A stretch of 64,000 nt of DNA from Dipteris shenzhenensis (GCA_047967505.1 CM106538.1), one strand, 5' to 3'. Shown: positions 10,005 to 22,439, numbered from the stretch's first letter. Numbers and translations: made by a program. Notes: a model not told the origin generated them from the letters alone.

Positions 10005-10851
10005 CCTTTGATCCCCCTTGAGCCCATTTCTGCCACATCATCATCTTCTTCTTCATCTTCTTCTTCACCATCTCTCCCTCTTCTTCCCAAAGTTTGCTTA
10101 AGCTTGTTCTCCTCTGGTTCTCAGCCATTTCCCACGTCCTTCCTGCTGGAGATCCATCTTGAAGGGGCGAATCCCTGGCTGAGAGGAATCAAAGAAAACT
10201 GCGCCCGTTTCATCGCCATTACACGATTTCCGTCGACTCTTCCTTCTGTGTTTTCTCTAAGCACACCTTATCTTCCTCTAATTACTTTCAGGGGTAGATT
10301 CTCCATGCCTTGGGCTATCCTGTGCTGAAATCTGAGCAGCAATGGTTGCTTATTCAAGCTGAAAACAGAGAAAAACTAGTCGACATTGGAAAGGCAAGCT
10401 ATGGAGTTTTGACGCCTTTTTGCGCCTCTTCTTCCCAGAGGATCTTCTGTAGTATAACAGCTCTCTTTTGCCTTAAAAACCCCCTTTTCCTTTGCTTTGA
10501 AGAGTAAGCTACAAGCCCTCCAAGTTCAGCCTTTTGGTTTTGACAGTTTTGGACAAGTTTTTGAAGATGATGCTACATAAAATGCTACTCTAGCATTTCT
10601 GGTTTTTTGAATCTTTCAATAACTTCAGTACAAGTGTGGCTTCAGTTTTGTTTTGAATTGCTAGACCTGGTTTTGATTCGAAAGTATTCATTTTAGCCAC
10701 CTCTATGAAGCATGTAAGAAGAAGCATCATTGTTTGAAATTTGGTCACAAGACTTTGCTACATTAAATGCTTATATTTTGAAGCATTTCAGTTGTTATTC
10801 TAAGCCCTATAAGAGAGAAGACACTGCCCAATACCTGGGTTAGACCCTCTC

Positions 10852-11160
10852 ATGGCTTGCTTATGCAAAATATGTGAAAAGCCAAAACATAAAGCAATGT
10901 CTTGTTATGCTACAAAGGATGAAAATGTCAACCTGACTTCCTTGTTGAAGATTGCCAAAACAATGGTTGCCAAAAAGGAAGCAACTACAAAGCCAGAGAT
11001 CTACCCTCTCATGGCACTTTTATTTGACTCCAAGTACAAGAAAAAGATGAAGGTCAGATACCTAAGATATGCTTCTCTACACAACTATGGAGATGACAAG
11101 ATAACTCTTGAAGGATATGATTTCCAGATCCACTTGTTCTATCATAGTACCATCTTATAA
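10852..11160 (+). CDS. Small ORF inside the non-autonomous LTR element, unknown
   Basis: This 102-codon frame begins MACLCKICEKPKHKAMSCY. The Cys/His spacing is only loosely like a zinc knuckle (C-x2-C ... H-x4-C), and the rest is Lys-rich with no family match I recognise. It could be a relic of gag or chance. It is the longest frame in the interior that looks protein-like. Confidence 0.3.
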   Translation: MACLCKICEKPKHKAMSCYATKDENVNLTSLLKIAKTMVAKKEATTKPEIYPLMALLFDSKYKKKMKVRYLRYASLHNYGDDKITLEGYDFQIHLFYHSTIL

Positions 11161-11610
11161 GGCACTAGACACTGCCCATGTGGTAAGACCTTGCCTTGAC
11201 ATGGATATTTTGCCTCCACAAGATGAGGCATCCCATGAAGATTATGCATTTTAAATCATCTCTATGTATGCTCCAGATCTCTCTTTATGTCAAGGTACTC
11301 AGCCTGGATAGTCCTCCAAAATGAATGAAATAAACTATTGTGTTTTGTGTGTTTTGTAAACACCTTTGGTCACCTTATGATGTAGGCCATGTGTATATTT
11401 TGCTCCATGGTACCTCCTGTAGACATTGTGTGCATGTACATGCAGGGGAGATAACCATTGGAAGGTCTTTTTGTATCCCTTTTGTTTACCTTACACCCAA
11501 GGGAACCCTTGCTAGCATGAGAACCTAGCCATAGATTTATCCTTGACCACCATGAGATGGCATGAGAAACTATGAGACTAGATGTATCCTTGACATAGCC
11601 TGAGGCATTC

Positions 11611-11625
11611 CCTTGAGGGGGGGTT
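11611..11625 (+). other. Polypurine tract of the non-autonomous element
   Basis: CCTTGAGGGGGGGTT directly precedes the second LTR copy at 11626, as expected for the plus-strand primer. Confidence 0.75.
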
Positions 11626-11724
11626 TGATGGGATATCTCAAGGTGTATGCCTCAGGCACACCTTATGTTTCTATGTGTGAGTGCTAGAGGCACAGTTAGG
11701 TGCCCACAAGCACAGTTAGGTGGT
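11626..11724 (+). repeat. Truncated 3' LTR of the non-autonomous element
   Basis: These 99 bp match 9695-9793 without a difference seen by eye. Similarity stops at once after GGTGGT. Confidence 0.88.
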
Positions 11725-12789
11725 ATCACTTGTACGCTCAGTGAAGTTAGCCAAAGATGTGCTGTCCTATTACCAACCACGGGACGCCACCTATTCTCGC
11801 CTATGTTAATAAGTTCACCTCGGGTTCCACTTGTGTTGGCTTGACCCAAGGGCCAACATGAATCTCTCAAAGAACCTCAATAAGAACTTAAGGAGGAGAG
11901 GAAAGGAGGCAACACTCAAATCTGACAGAATCTATAGCTTCCTGAACCAAGGTGAAGGTAGAAGATGTCCCAAAAGGAGGGCTTGTGCCTTACATGGAGC
12001 AAGGGCTTACATCTTGACGAAGCCAAGGGCTTACACACTCTCACAATGGATAAGCATGATTGACTCCAATACCATGGAGGAGAAGCAAGAGAGAGTGAAG
12101 TGCACAAGATAGGTAACTATGCACTATGCACAATACACTACATTGTGTAGATTATAGACACGAATATACACATGAATTAGGATTTGACCATATGCCCTTA
12201 TGTCTATGGTGCAATTCACATCATCCTTAATAGTCTCCTAGCATGATGGAGCATAACCTATAAAAAGAGGACAGGCATGGAGTACTTAGCAATAGATGAG
12301 TTGAGAGTGTGTGAGGCAATTTTAAATGAGTGTGAGAGGGCTAGTTTAAAACTCCCGTGGGTAATGGCGAGACAAGCTAATAGCACTGCATGTGGTTATT
12401 AGTGTGATAGGCTAAGAACTAAGTTCATGAACACTTCTTACAATAGCATGATCTCAACTTGATTGCAATGAGTCCACTCCATTTTAAGAGCCGACCTTGT
12501 TAATGTATCAAGGAAACCAAGGGGAAAGGGGGGGCTTGGAAGGGCAAAAAATGTCACAAAATTCTCTATAAAGACACTTGTAAGATACTTGAAGAACAGG
12601 CACAATTTTGATGCCAATTGTGTGTTGGTTTGAGAGCTTGATACAATTAATACAAAAAATTTCAAATTCACAATGATATATTTCTTGAGGCATAAACCTA
12701 ATACTTGTCTCTGAGTAGATGTAATGTCAATTTCATATAACGGCCTCAGATACGTTGTTCAAAGTGCTGAAGAATTCAAGCAATCACTG
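11725..12789. other. Intergenic, no gene recognised
   Basis: No domain or repeat is clear on either strand. The right part (about 12.4-12.79 kb) lies just downstream of the minus-strand phosphoesterase stop and would include its 3' UTR. Confidence 0.5.
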
Positions 12790-15717
12790 CTAAACTTTGA
12801 GGCACTGCAACAAAAACCTTTGGCACTGGATACGGCCTTTCAAAGCAAGAGCCAAAACGTCTAGTTCTTCAACAAACCACAGCTCTTTCACGAGTGCCTG
12901 TTCATCCATGTAAAAGATGAGCAACCTCAGTTTAAAGGAAAAGGAAAGACATTATCTACTTTGTAGAGAAAATGGTTTAAGAAGCACGTAAGCTCCACTT
13001 CAGATGAAAAATCAGGATTAATACGAAAAAAGTAATCTCATGGCAGCAATATTTGAATTCAAGCCAGAGATGATATACTTTATAATTTTGCAACCCTTTA
13101 TTCAGCTCTGCCACCAACCATTCAAATACATTGTCTGTATTGTTTGCACTGTCTGCCAAAACCTGCAGGAAAAAAAGTTGAACATCTCAATCCAGAACTT
13201 GCAATTCTCCCTTCCATAGAAATTCCCTTGAAAAGAGAAATAATAGAGAAGGTTGTTCAAAGTAAGACAAAAGAACATCAAGATCACAAAACAAAAAATA
13301 CTTGTAAGAAAAGCAACACTTGTGAAGACAAAAGAACATCAAGATCACAAAACGAAAAATTCTTGTAAGCAAAGCAACACTTGTGCAAACATATGCTTTG
13401 GTTCCAAGAAGGAAAAATTACAGACCTTTCCAGCTGCTTCTGGAGGTCCCAAAAGTCTGGCAAAAGATGTGTGCAACATCACCTCATTATACTGTGTAAG
13501 CCGCAGGCATTGTCAGAGACCAGCACCAAAATTTATATTTCATCATAATGCTAGCACAAATGTCAAACTGATTGAATAGCCGATCTTACTAATTGCTTTG
13601 CAGGTGACCGAGGGAGAGACTTTTTTAATTCTCGTCTAATCACAGCCGGGTCTGTGCCATTGACAACCTGCATTATGATATTTACAAAAATAAATACAGT
13701 AAAAGAAAAAACAAAATGTACTGAGGAAGATAAAAGTTCAATCCTACCTGCCAGCAACCAAGCAGCACACCAGTTGATGTCAAGAGCACTCTCTCCAGAA
13801 CAATGGACAGCTTACAGCATCGTTTTGCTACATTCTCTACCTGTCTTGCTTCTGCATCGATCTATATCAGATACTATTCAATAAATGTGAAAACGAAATT
13901 GCTCTCCTACTCACACACACAAGAAACTTCAAAGATATATTGCTTATATTACCTCAGCTGGAGTTGCCACAACAGGACCTAAATGGTGGGAAGCATGAAA
14001 CAGGCTGAAGTGATATAAATTTGGATCTTGAAACCAAACTCCTGCACAAATGACCCCATAGCCTGAGTGCTCCAGTATTTCCATTTTCAATTTATCCTGA
14101 TCTATTGCCACACACGCATGTATCCAAAGAAATAGGATCCCAGACCACTTAATGAGACATTATTGGCATTCCTCACCTCTGGGAAAATAAGGGGCAAGAA
14201 TCCTCTTTACAATAACCCTGCCTTATTCACAGAAGTAATTAAACTCAGTATCTTTTGCAGCACAAGGCAAGATATTGTCTCGACAATAATCTTTTTACTC
14301 ATAAGTATCTTAGTTTTTGGTCTTTTCAAGAGACGTACGAAATGGGCTTGGCATACTCAGGTTCAAGGTATAGCACAGTAGCTCGAACTGCAGGATCTGC
14401 AGGCTGTAGAGTGAATTTGAATCAGGGACTCAATCGCAAGTTGCATAACTAACATTACAGTTAATCAAAAAAAAAGTAAAGCATGACAGTTTTGTGGATG
14501 CTAAGCATAACCTATCCTTTTTCTCTTTAATATATTTCCAAGCTTTCACAATGAAAACTTGGTAGTTTTGTACCTTCAGAATAGGTTGCACATTCCCGTC
14601 CTCAAAAGAAAAGATATCAGAAAGCTGCAGAAAAGATATTAGAAAGCTGTAAACTTTTAACGTGTAGCCCCCCAGGCCCCCCAAAAATACAAATGCAAAA
14701 TTACGAACACATACAGAAGATTTAGCACAAAATTTTCAACATTAGACATACAGAATTCACCCTGTAACCATCATTTATTTCTGGGACAGGGTGAGGACAA
14801 GCTTGCCACGCTAATGTATGGATAGGTAGCAGTTTCGTTCGCTAAGTCTCTGATCATCACTCATCAGTCAAAAAATAGGAATCCTAAACCTAAAACCAAT
14901 TGCTGAAGGTTGAGTATTCGTGGAATTAACTCTGTTTATCGTTTGTTCCTTTTAAGTAGTTATAGCTGCGACACACAACGCTTGGTTTACTCTTTTTCAA
15001 AATTTCTTTTCTTTTTTTTCTCTTGCAACTGACTGCGTTCGACTGTCACCCCTGAACATGCATGCGCACAACGAGGTCACATTAAGAAAGCAGGATACGA
15101 AATATGAGTCCGAAGTAACACCCGGCTAAGTTGACTTGTACTGTCATTTGACCGCCACCAAGATCAATATACGTACATTTAGTGATTGTGAAGTGGTGCC
15201 TCGAGACAAAAATTTTGCTCCGTGCTTCTCCAAATCAGTTGCCATAATTGCATACAACTCTGTTCTCTTCCTAGCAAAGTCATTGTGTTGAGCTGTGGCA
15301 ATTCAAAAGCTAAGTCAAACCAGAGCCACACCACAACGATGCCTACAAAAGCACATACACAAAAAGAAACTAGACATCGAACTCTCACATCTTTACTCGG
15401 GATGTGTAAAGCCGGAGGCACATGTGAGTTATGCAAAACCCAAAACTCCGACTTTCGCAAAATATATCGAGGAAGGGCAAACAAATCAACAGAGAAGTTC
15501 AAAAACGGAATGCGAAAACCCAAAACTTGCAGACCGATTGAATTGAGGAGAAAGGAAAGGTACCCAAATGATGTGATGCGGTGGAAGGATCATGGATAGT
15601 GAGGGGAAGCATGAAGATGGAGAGGAAGACGAGCAAGCTGCAAACAAAGACCGCCAAAGGAAATGCAATCGCAGGATTGCATCCAAATTTAGACTTCATC
15701 ATTTTCGAGAAATGCAT
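12790..15717 (-). CDS. 2H phosphoesterase-like protein (RNA ligase / cyclic nucleotide phosphodiesterase family), 11 exons
   Basis: Eleven exons join in phase with no stop: 15717-15564, 15292-15177, 14624-14574, 14403-14339, 14217-14177, 14101-13953, 13861-13748, 13667-13590, 13491-13426, 13162-13079 and 12897-12790. All introns are GT-AG. The product is about 341 residues (336 from the second ATG at 15702). A hydrophobic segment (PLAVFVCSLLVFLSIFML) near the N-terminus suggests a signal anchor. Two His-x-Ser/Thr motifs, YHFSLFH in exon 6 and LHTSFARLL in exon 9, are the paired catalytic motifs of the 2H superfamily, which opens cyclic phosphates or handles RNA ends. TSTGVLLGCWQ, KELWFVEELDVLALAL and GTTSQS also fit the plant family as I recall it. 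Substrate and location are inferred. Codon use and splice sites look normal, so it is probably functional, though surrounded by transposons. Confidence 0.8.
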
Positions 15718-16190
15718 TTCTTGTCAAATAGAGTGAGCTTTTTTCTCGTCACTATTTATAGGCGCCTACTCGGCTTGGCCTGGAGGGGTGTGCCCTCAAC
15801 CTCGCCTCCACTTGGGACTTGCCCTGTTGGCCTCCACTTGGCACTTGGTGATTGCCCGCGCACTACCAGTACACCCTCGTCATCTTGCCCATCCAACACC
15901 CCCCCGCCCATTCCCTCTTCATCCTCTCGTCGTCGTCGGGCCTCGATGCCACCCATAGGACAACGTTTCCCTCTGCAAGCTCTTCAATTTTCGTTCTTCG
16001 AGCCTGTTTGGTGTGTAAACGATCACCGCCCACACCTTCTCTCTCTCGCATGGCTACCCGCCCTTACGATCTTTCTTGGTCACGCATGGAAAGCCCTCTT
16101 TGGCACTCACATTCCCCCTCAGTTACATGCACCCAAGACTAGAGTGGGAATCTAGAAGATTTTGACCACATAGTCCTTATATGAGAGCAA
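15718..16190. promoter_or_regulatory. Upstream region of the 2H phosphoesterase gene
   Basis: This stretch precedes the gene's start on the minus strand and is more C/G-rich than its surroundings. Long open frames on both strands here are C-rich and low in complexity, and match nothing I know. It would contain the promoter and 5' UTR; no TATA box or start site can be fixed by eye. Confidence 0.4.
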
Positions 16191-16221
16191 CAACCATGGC
16201 CTTAACTAAGTGTTTGCATAT

Positions 16222-16560
16222 AACTTACATAGTTGTAGATATAAAGTCCTACTTTTGGCAAGTGCATGTTTTTCTTCAAAATTTCAAGTTTTGGGGCTAA
16301 AATGTAACTCAAACAAAATATTTTGCAAGTTTCAAGAATTTCAAGAATGAAGCTCTCGAGTAAATTTGAAAACTTGAGCAAAATTGCATCATAAGTCATT
16401 GTGTGAGAGCAATAACCACGAGTCGCAGAGAACTTTTTCGTTTATAGATACAAATCCCTACGACTTTTGCACTTGCATGTTTTTCTTAGAAATTTTCAAG
16501 CTTTTGGGTTAAAACATAACTCAAACAAAAAAAGATTTGCAAGCTTCAAAGCTTGCCGAC
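16222..16560. repeat. Diverged tandem duplication of about 195 bp
   Basis: A block with TGCATGTTTTTCTT, then AACTCAAACAAAA and TTTGCAAG occurs at about 16265 and again at about 16467. Order and spacing are conserved and the copies differ by scattered changes. No coding signal is seen. Confidence 0.6.
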
Positions 16561-17800
16561 TTTTTATGAACACTGCCTAGCCTTCATCACCTAACCTCGC
16601 CATGCCGTAGACGATGCCATTTTAAATGCAAACGATGAGTTGATGCTAAGTTCATTGTACACCTTTCCAAAGCAATGTTCAGTACCCATCCAAACCCAAT
16701 CTTTGGCCCTCAGTATGAGTCTTTGGAACCCATGCTTATACATGGATCAAGAGAAGTGACCCAACCGAGCTTGTATGGCAAGCACCAATGTTGTGGAAGG
16801 CTAGCCAACAAACCCACTAATGACAATAGCAATCTACTTTTACAAGCAAGAGATCGATTCTATGTCATAGCTAGAGATAGAATTGTTCAATGCATCTAAG
16901 GCTATTATGGGGATTATGGTCATCTGATGCAATGAGTACATTCTATAAAGGAAAATTACCCAGACTATTATATCAAGCAGCAGAGGAGAACAACAACATT
17001 CTTCAAATAGGAGGCTCATTTCTACAAGGAGGTAGCATGCTTAATGCTACAAGGGTGCTATGAGGGAGGAAGCTACCGAAGTTAAGGCATATGTCCTAGA
17101 TACATTGTACTATGATGAAAGGATTTTTGTAAAGGATTGCATTCAGAACTAGCAGAACGAACATGTCACCAACATGATTTTGCATTTCTCAAGTTAGCAA
17201 GGAAGTACAAACATGAGTTTGCATTTCTCAAGTTACCAAAGAAGTGTAACCAATCATAGTAGGACTCAAAATGTTGAAATAGAGCTACAAAGGAGCTCAT
17301 CATCAGGCTCCAAAAGTCACAAAGATATTGTAAGGTAGCCACAACAATGATGGCAATTGACAGGAAGCAAGTGGCTACACTCAAAACTGAAGTATAGTAG
17401 AAGAAAGTTATTGGAGCTTGTTTGAAAATCCAATTTAATGCAACCATAGAAAGAAGGTATTCCCCTCAAAAGTAGCTCAAGAGAAGGCCAAAAGAGACTT
17501 GCAGGTTATGGACCTCATAGAAGGATCAAAATTAGCAAGTGATACCTAAAAGTAGTTGCAAAAGGCCATTGATGAGCCATGGGATTAGTTGACACAGGAG
17601 TGACCTATGAGGATGAAGATTCAAGATGTGCTCCTTATGCCAAGATCCGCATCATGCTATTGCGTAGATGGGTGTGTTTTACACAATTGTCAAAGCTAGG
17701 ATTTAGTAGGAAATAATCATGATGGGGATTGTAATGAAACATGACTATAAAATTAGAGGTTTGCAAAGATATTTAAATGAATAAGTGCCTTATACTCACA
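16561..17800. other. Non-coding stretch with a short tandem repeat
   Basis: No gene is recognised. Near 17170-17240 a unit containing GCATTTCTCAAGTTA is present twice, about 45 bp apart. Short frames here show no domain. Confidence 0.45.
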
Positions 17801-18472
17801 AAGATTCATAATATAGAGACATTACTTGTATGATGAGACATGCACATCATAATATAGAGATATTACTTGTATGATGAGACATGCACATTTCTCATTTTTG
17901 ACCATGGATGATGCCATATTATCAAAAAATTGTGCATCAATATATTAATACCATACCTTTATGTGTCTGATGGTCAAGAATCTTTGTAAAGATATTTAGA
18001 TGAGTATGGAATTTATACTTTCATAGTTTCATAAATTTAAAATATTGTTTGTTGGTGAGACATGCACATTCTTCCAATTTTGAGCCTACATGGTGCTTAA
18101 GTGCCAAAATACTATGCATTGGTATGCTTATACCATGAAAGGTCTATCTTTACAATGGTCATGAAACTTTGAAAAGACTTTGAATGAGTAATTACCTTAT
18201 AATTTCAAAGCTTCATAAGGACGGTGCATCAATAGTTTAGTGGGACATGTACTCATTTTCAAACATGCACGGTGTGTAGTTGCAAAAAACCGTGCATCAG
18301 TATGCTTATACCCTACTTCAATGTGTCTGATAATCAGTTAAGTTCATAGATATCTTTTAATGATCATGGAATTTATAATTGCAAAGTGTGATAAGATTCA
18401 TACATCATTTGTATGGTCTGGCATGCATGCTTTCTCAATTTTGAGGATGTAAGGTGCTTAAATGTCAGAAAA
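17800..18472. repeat. Satellite array, left part (monomer about 178 bp)
   Basis: Diverged copies share a block GAGACATGCACATT, then TTTTGAGCATGTACGGTGC, GTGCATCAGTATGCTTATAC, and ATGAAACTTTGCAAAGAC. Successive block starts at about 17876, 18055, 18241 and 18420 are 178-186 bp apart. At 17815-17890 about 50 bp are additionally duplicated. No coding capacity is seen. Confidence 0.8.
18464..18472. repeat. LINE target duplication, left copy
   Basis: GTCAGAAAA here and GTCAAAAAA at 20106-20114 flank the LINE. Joining them restores the satellite word GTCAAAAAATTGTG. Confidence 0.65.
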
Positions 18473-20105
18473 TCTGACATGCTTGAAGTTCATGAGGAGA
18501 AGGTTAGCCCAATCCCTTTCAGGGCTAATGATGGCTTTAATTATCCACGTAATTGCTAATTTGTATGCTGCCAGTTGGATATTTATCTTAGAGCTCCTAG
18601 ATGGAAGGAATATCCCTTATTAGCAGCCATTGGAAACCTAGAACCTTGCACTACCAAAGGGAGCCAGTTGTGGAAAACCCTGTGGGATGCCTATGAATAG
18701 ATCAAATGCTATATCACTCTCTCTGGGAAAGGAAGCTTCATGACTTTGGATTCCATATGGGTTTCTACCTTCTTCCCAAATCAACAACTAAGTGACAATG
18801 ATTTTCTGAGAGCATGGCACTTGGTGAAGAAGGGAATTTCTTGTTGGGGGGACCTATGAGACAAGAAAAATATTAGATGGAAAAACTGGTTGGAGATAAG
18901 AAGAGAATTCAGATTGCAAAATTTAGACCAAGAGCTGATCATGGGAAGAATACAATTGTGGGATGGGGACATCACTTGGAAGGGGGGCAGAATACTTAAT
19001 TACACTAGAGAGTTTGGATGGGTTGGCAGCTCATCCCTCTTACCTATACCCACACCATCTAAAGGTATAAAGGAGATTGTAGCTAAGCTAAACAATAGGT
19101 GGAACAACTCTTATAATGAAAGAAAATGGACACTCATATTTGAGTTGATATGGAACAAAGGGATCCCTGAGAAAACGTCTACTCTTTTATGGTTAACTTT
19201 AGATAAGGCAATCTGGACTAAATGTAGAAGTCTCAGCATTGGCAAGGGAGATGGCACATGCAAATACTGTGTGAAGACTAAGGAAGACATCTTCCATCTC
19301 TTCATTGCTTGCCCCAGAGCAAGAAAAGTTTGGAAGTATGTGCTAATCAGAATTGGGGAACCTATAAATTGAAAGGCCATTCTATTGGGGGATACTCTTA
19401 AAATACCTTATGCCACATGGACACATATAAGAGCATATGCACTATGGTTTATATGGATATCCAAAAATTCTTTTCAATTCAGTGATGAGATCATGCATGT
19501 TGATAAGCTCTTTGTTAATTGGTATGAATGCTTTATGCTTACTAACTGATCATTATCTACTATGCCCCAGGCTAAGTTCCTTTTGGACCAAGAATACCAT
19601 AACTACAATGACTAAATATTCCAACTGCAAACAGAACTAGAAGAGCACATCCAAGAGGTAGGGAGATGCTCTAATTCAAGAGTGGACATGTAGGCCCAAC
19701 TCGTCCCTTCACTCTTTCTAGTCAAAGCAGAACTTGTAGACTAGAATACCTCAACTGGCTACTGTTTCCCTGCTACTGATCCTCTGTGCACAGGTCCAGG
19801 ACACTACTGATTGCTGCTGTCTTGAAGGATGCTAGATAAGCAACTCTCTTTTGGATCTCTCTGTTAATTACAACACACTGTCTCTTTCTTGGTTAGGCAA
19901 GGATTCAACTTGGGCTCATATTATGAGGCATAGCCTCCTCTTTTTAAGTTTATATTACTGGTTTTGCTTTCTCTTACTACCATAGATAGAGGTAATTTTG
20001 TATGTAGCTCTCTCTGTAGAGGGGAACATTTTGTCAAGTTTTGACAACATTGTACAAATCATATGATTAGAATATAATAAGATTTTCTTTGCTTTAAAAA
20101 AAAAA
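18473..20105 (+). mobile_element. 5'-truncated LINE (non-LTR) retrotransposon
   Basis: This is a 3' end of a plant L1-like LINE. It has coding similarity from about 18490 to 19740, a 3' untranslated stretch, and a run of ten A residues at 20096-20105. It sits inside satellite DNA with an imperfect 9-bp target duplication. The lack of endonuclease and RT core shows strong 5' truncation, as usual for LINEs. Some stops are present (for example before 18890 and at 19370), so it is dead. Confidence 0.88.
18796..19372 (+). pseudogene. LINE ORF2 C-terminal zinc-binding (zf-RVT) region
   Basis: The main open part is 18890-19372. It carries IWNKGIPEKTSTLLWLTL, then CKYCVKTKEDIFHLFIACP and RKVWKYV, the C-x2-C...H-x4-C zinc-binding module at the end of plant LINE reverse transcriptases. 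Upstream, SCWGDL and WKNWLEIRREF are in the same frame across a stop. Downstream, AYALWFIWISKNSF continues the domain after a stop at 19370. Confidence 0.88.
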
Positions 20106-22438
20106 GTCAAAAAATTGTGTTGTATGCTTATACCATAGGTGCATGTTATTGATGGTCACAAAGCTTTTCAAAGACCTTTCAACGAGTAAGGTACTTATAA
20201 TCTCAATTATTCATACTGGTGAAACATCATATTCATCGTGAGACATGGCATCTTCCCATTTTAGACCATGGATGATTCATTACTATCAAAAAATTATGCA
20301 TTGGTATGATTATACCATACCTCTATGTATCCATGGACATGAAACATTGTAGAGACCTTTAAATTATTTAATTTATACTTGAAAAGTTTCATATAATCTG
20401 GACATGATTTGTATGGTGTGACATGCACATTCTTTCGACTTTAAGCATGTACAATGCATATGTGCTAGAAAAGTATGCATTGTTATGCTTCTACCATAGA
20501 TTTATGTTGATGGTCATGAAGATTTTCAAAGATATGTAAATGAGTAAGGTCCTTATACTTTGAAAAGTATCATAAGGGCCATCGTTTGTATGCTGGCATG
20601 CACATCTACTTATTTCTGCATGTGCACAATAAGTGCAAAAAAATTGTGCATGGATACACTTATACCATAGATATATGTTGTTGATCATCATGAAACTTTG
20701 AAAAATATTTAAACATGTAATTACCTTATAATTGAAAAGTTTCATAAGTATTGTAGATCATTTGTATGGTGGGACATCACATTTTGTCATTTTCAAACAT
20801 GCATGATGTATAGTTGCAAAATATTTTGCATCAAGTATGCTTACCTGTGTCTCTAATGGTCATGAAACGTTGCATAGATTTTCTCCATTTTGAGCATGTA
20901 CGGTGCATAAGTGTCAAAAGATTGTGCATCAATATGCTTATACAGGTGTATGTTGCCAACAATCGTCATAGAAATTTAAAAATTCCTTTAAGTTAGTAAT
21001 GCTCTTATACTTGAAATTTTGTATAATAATCAAATATCATATGTATCGTGAGACATGCACACCCTCTCATTTTCCACCATGTATGATGCATTACTATCAA
21101 AAAACTATCATAATATTTAAACATCATTTGTATCATGTGACATGCACATTCTTTCAATCTTAAGCATGTACAATGCATACATGCCAAACAATTGTGCATC
21201 TGTACGCTTATACCATAGGTCTATATTGCCAATGGTCATGAAACTTTGCAAAGACCTTTGAATGAGTAAGGAACTTATACGTACAATGTTTCACAAGGAG
21301 CATATATCATTTGTATAGTGGATATGAATATTTTCTCATTTTCAAACATGCATGGTGTGTAGTTGTAAAAACTTTTGCATTGGTATGCTTTACCATACCT
21401 CTAGGTTACGATGGTTAAGAAATTTCACCAATACATCTCAATGAATATGGAATTTAGTAAAGTTTCATAAGATTTTGGACTTTTTTGTATGATATGACAT
21501 GCACATTTGTTCAATTTATTTTATGGTGCATAAGTGTGAAAAAATTGTACATACGCTATGCTTATACCATAGGTTTCTATTGCCGATTGTCATGAAAATT
21601 TTCAAAGAAGTTTCAATGAGTAAGGCCCTTATAATTGCAAAGGTTCATGATAACCTAACATCATATGTATGGTGAGACATTCACATCCTCTCATTTTTGA
21701 CCACCATGATGCATTACTACCAAAAAATTATCCATGCTTATACCATATCCCTATGTGTCCAATTGTCAAGAAACTTTGAAAGAACATTTATATGAGTACA
21801 TGTAGTTTATAATTTCAAATTTTTATAAGGTTCGTACATCAACATGCACATTCTTCTAGCTTGAGTATATACGGTCCATATACATGCCTAAATAGTGTGT
21901 AGTAGTATGCTTATACCATAGGTGTATCTTGCTGATGGTCATGAAACTTTGAGAAGACCTTTCTATGAGTAAGACCCTTATAATTAAAAGTTTCATAAGG
22001 ACCATACATCATTTGTATGGTGGGACATGCACATCTTCTTATTTTTGCGTAAGTCCCAAAAAATGTGCATTAGTATGCGTCTACCCTAGTTGCAAAGACC
22101 TTTGAATCAAATATGCACGTTTTGTAGTTGAAAACAATTGTGTATTAGCATGCTTATACCATACCTCTATGTGTCCGATGGTAAAGAAACTTTGTAGAGA
22201 CATTTCAATGAGTATGGACTTTCAAATCTTCATAGATTCAAACATTGTTTGTATAGTGCGATGCAAAGTTTCTCAATTTAGTGCATGTACAATGCGTAAG
22301 TGCCATAGGAGTGTGTTGGTGATGGTCATGAAATTTGGCAAAGACCTTTCAATGAGTAAGGCCCTTATACTGACAAAGGTTCATAGGAATTAAACATTAT
22401 TGTATGGTGAGACATGCACCTCCTCTCATTTTTGACCA
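20106..22438. repeat. Satellite array, right part (monomer about 178 bp)
   Basis: About 13 further diverged units occur, with the GACATGCACATT block at roughly 20245, 20418, 20594, 20771, 21052, 21139, 21318, 21496, 21676, 21842, 22022, 22260 and 22408. Most steps are 174-180 bp, with a few partial units (one step of about 90). The 178-bp length is near the size favoured by nucleosomes and by many centromeric satellites. No genes are present. Confidence 0.8.
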
Positions 22439-22439
22439 T

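Larger units (their letters stand above)
9695..11724 (+). mobile_element. LTR retrotransposon without pol (non-autonomous)
   Basis: A 298-bp 5' LTR (9695-9992, TGATGGGA to ACCAACA) is followed directly by a perfect 12-base initiator-Met primer-binding site. At the other end a G-run is followed by the first 99 bases of the same LTR (11626-11724), identical by eye. Between them, about 1.6 kb holds no recognisable gag, integrase, RT or RNase H. It must have used proteins from another element. The 3' LTR breaks off after 99 bp. Confidence 0.82.

Noticed and set aside
12977-13162. Ending the phosphoesterase gene at the stop at 12977
   Set aside because: A better final exon (12897-12790) continues the family pattern KELWFVEELDVLALAL in phase, using a donor at 13078.
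15592-16155. 187-codon plus frame upstream of the phosphoesterase gene
   Set aside because: It overlaps the gene's first exon on the other strand and is Pro/Ser/Arg-rich with no family features.
17800-22438. Possible CRISPR-like array
   Set aside because: Units are continuous tandem monomers of about 178 bp without short conserved repeats and unique spacers, and the context is a plant genome.
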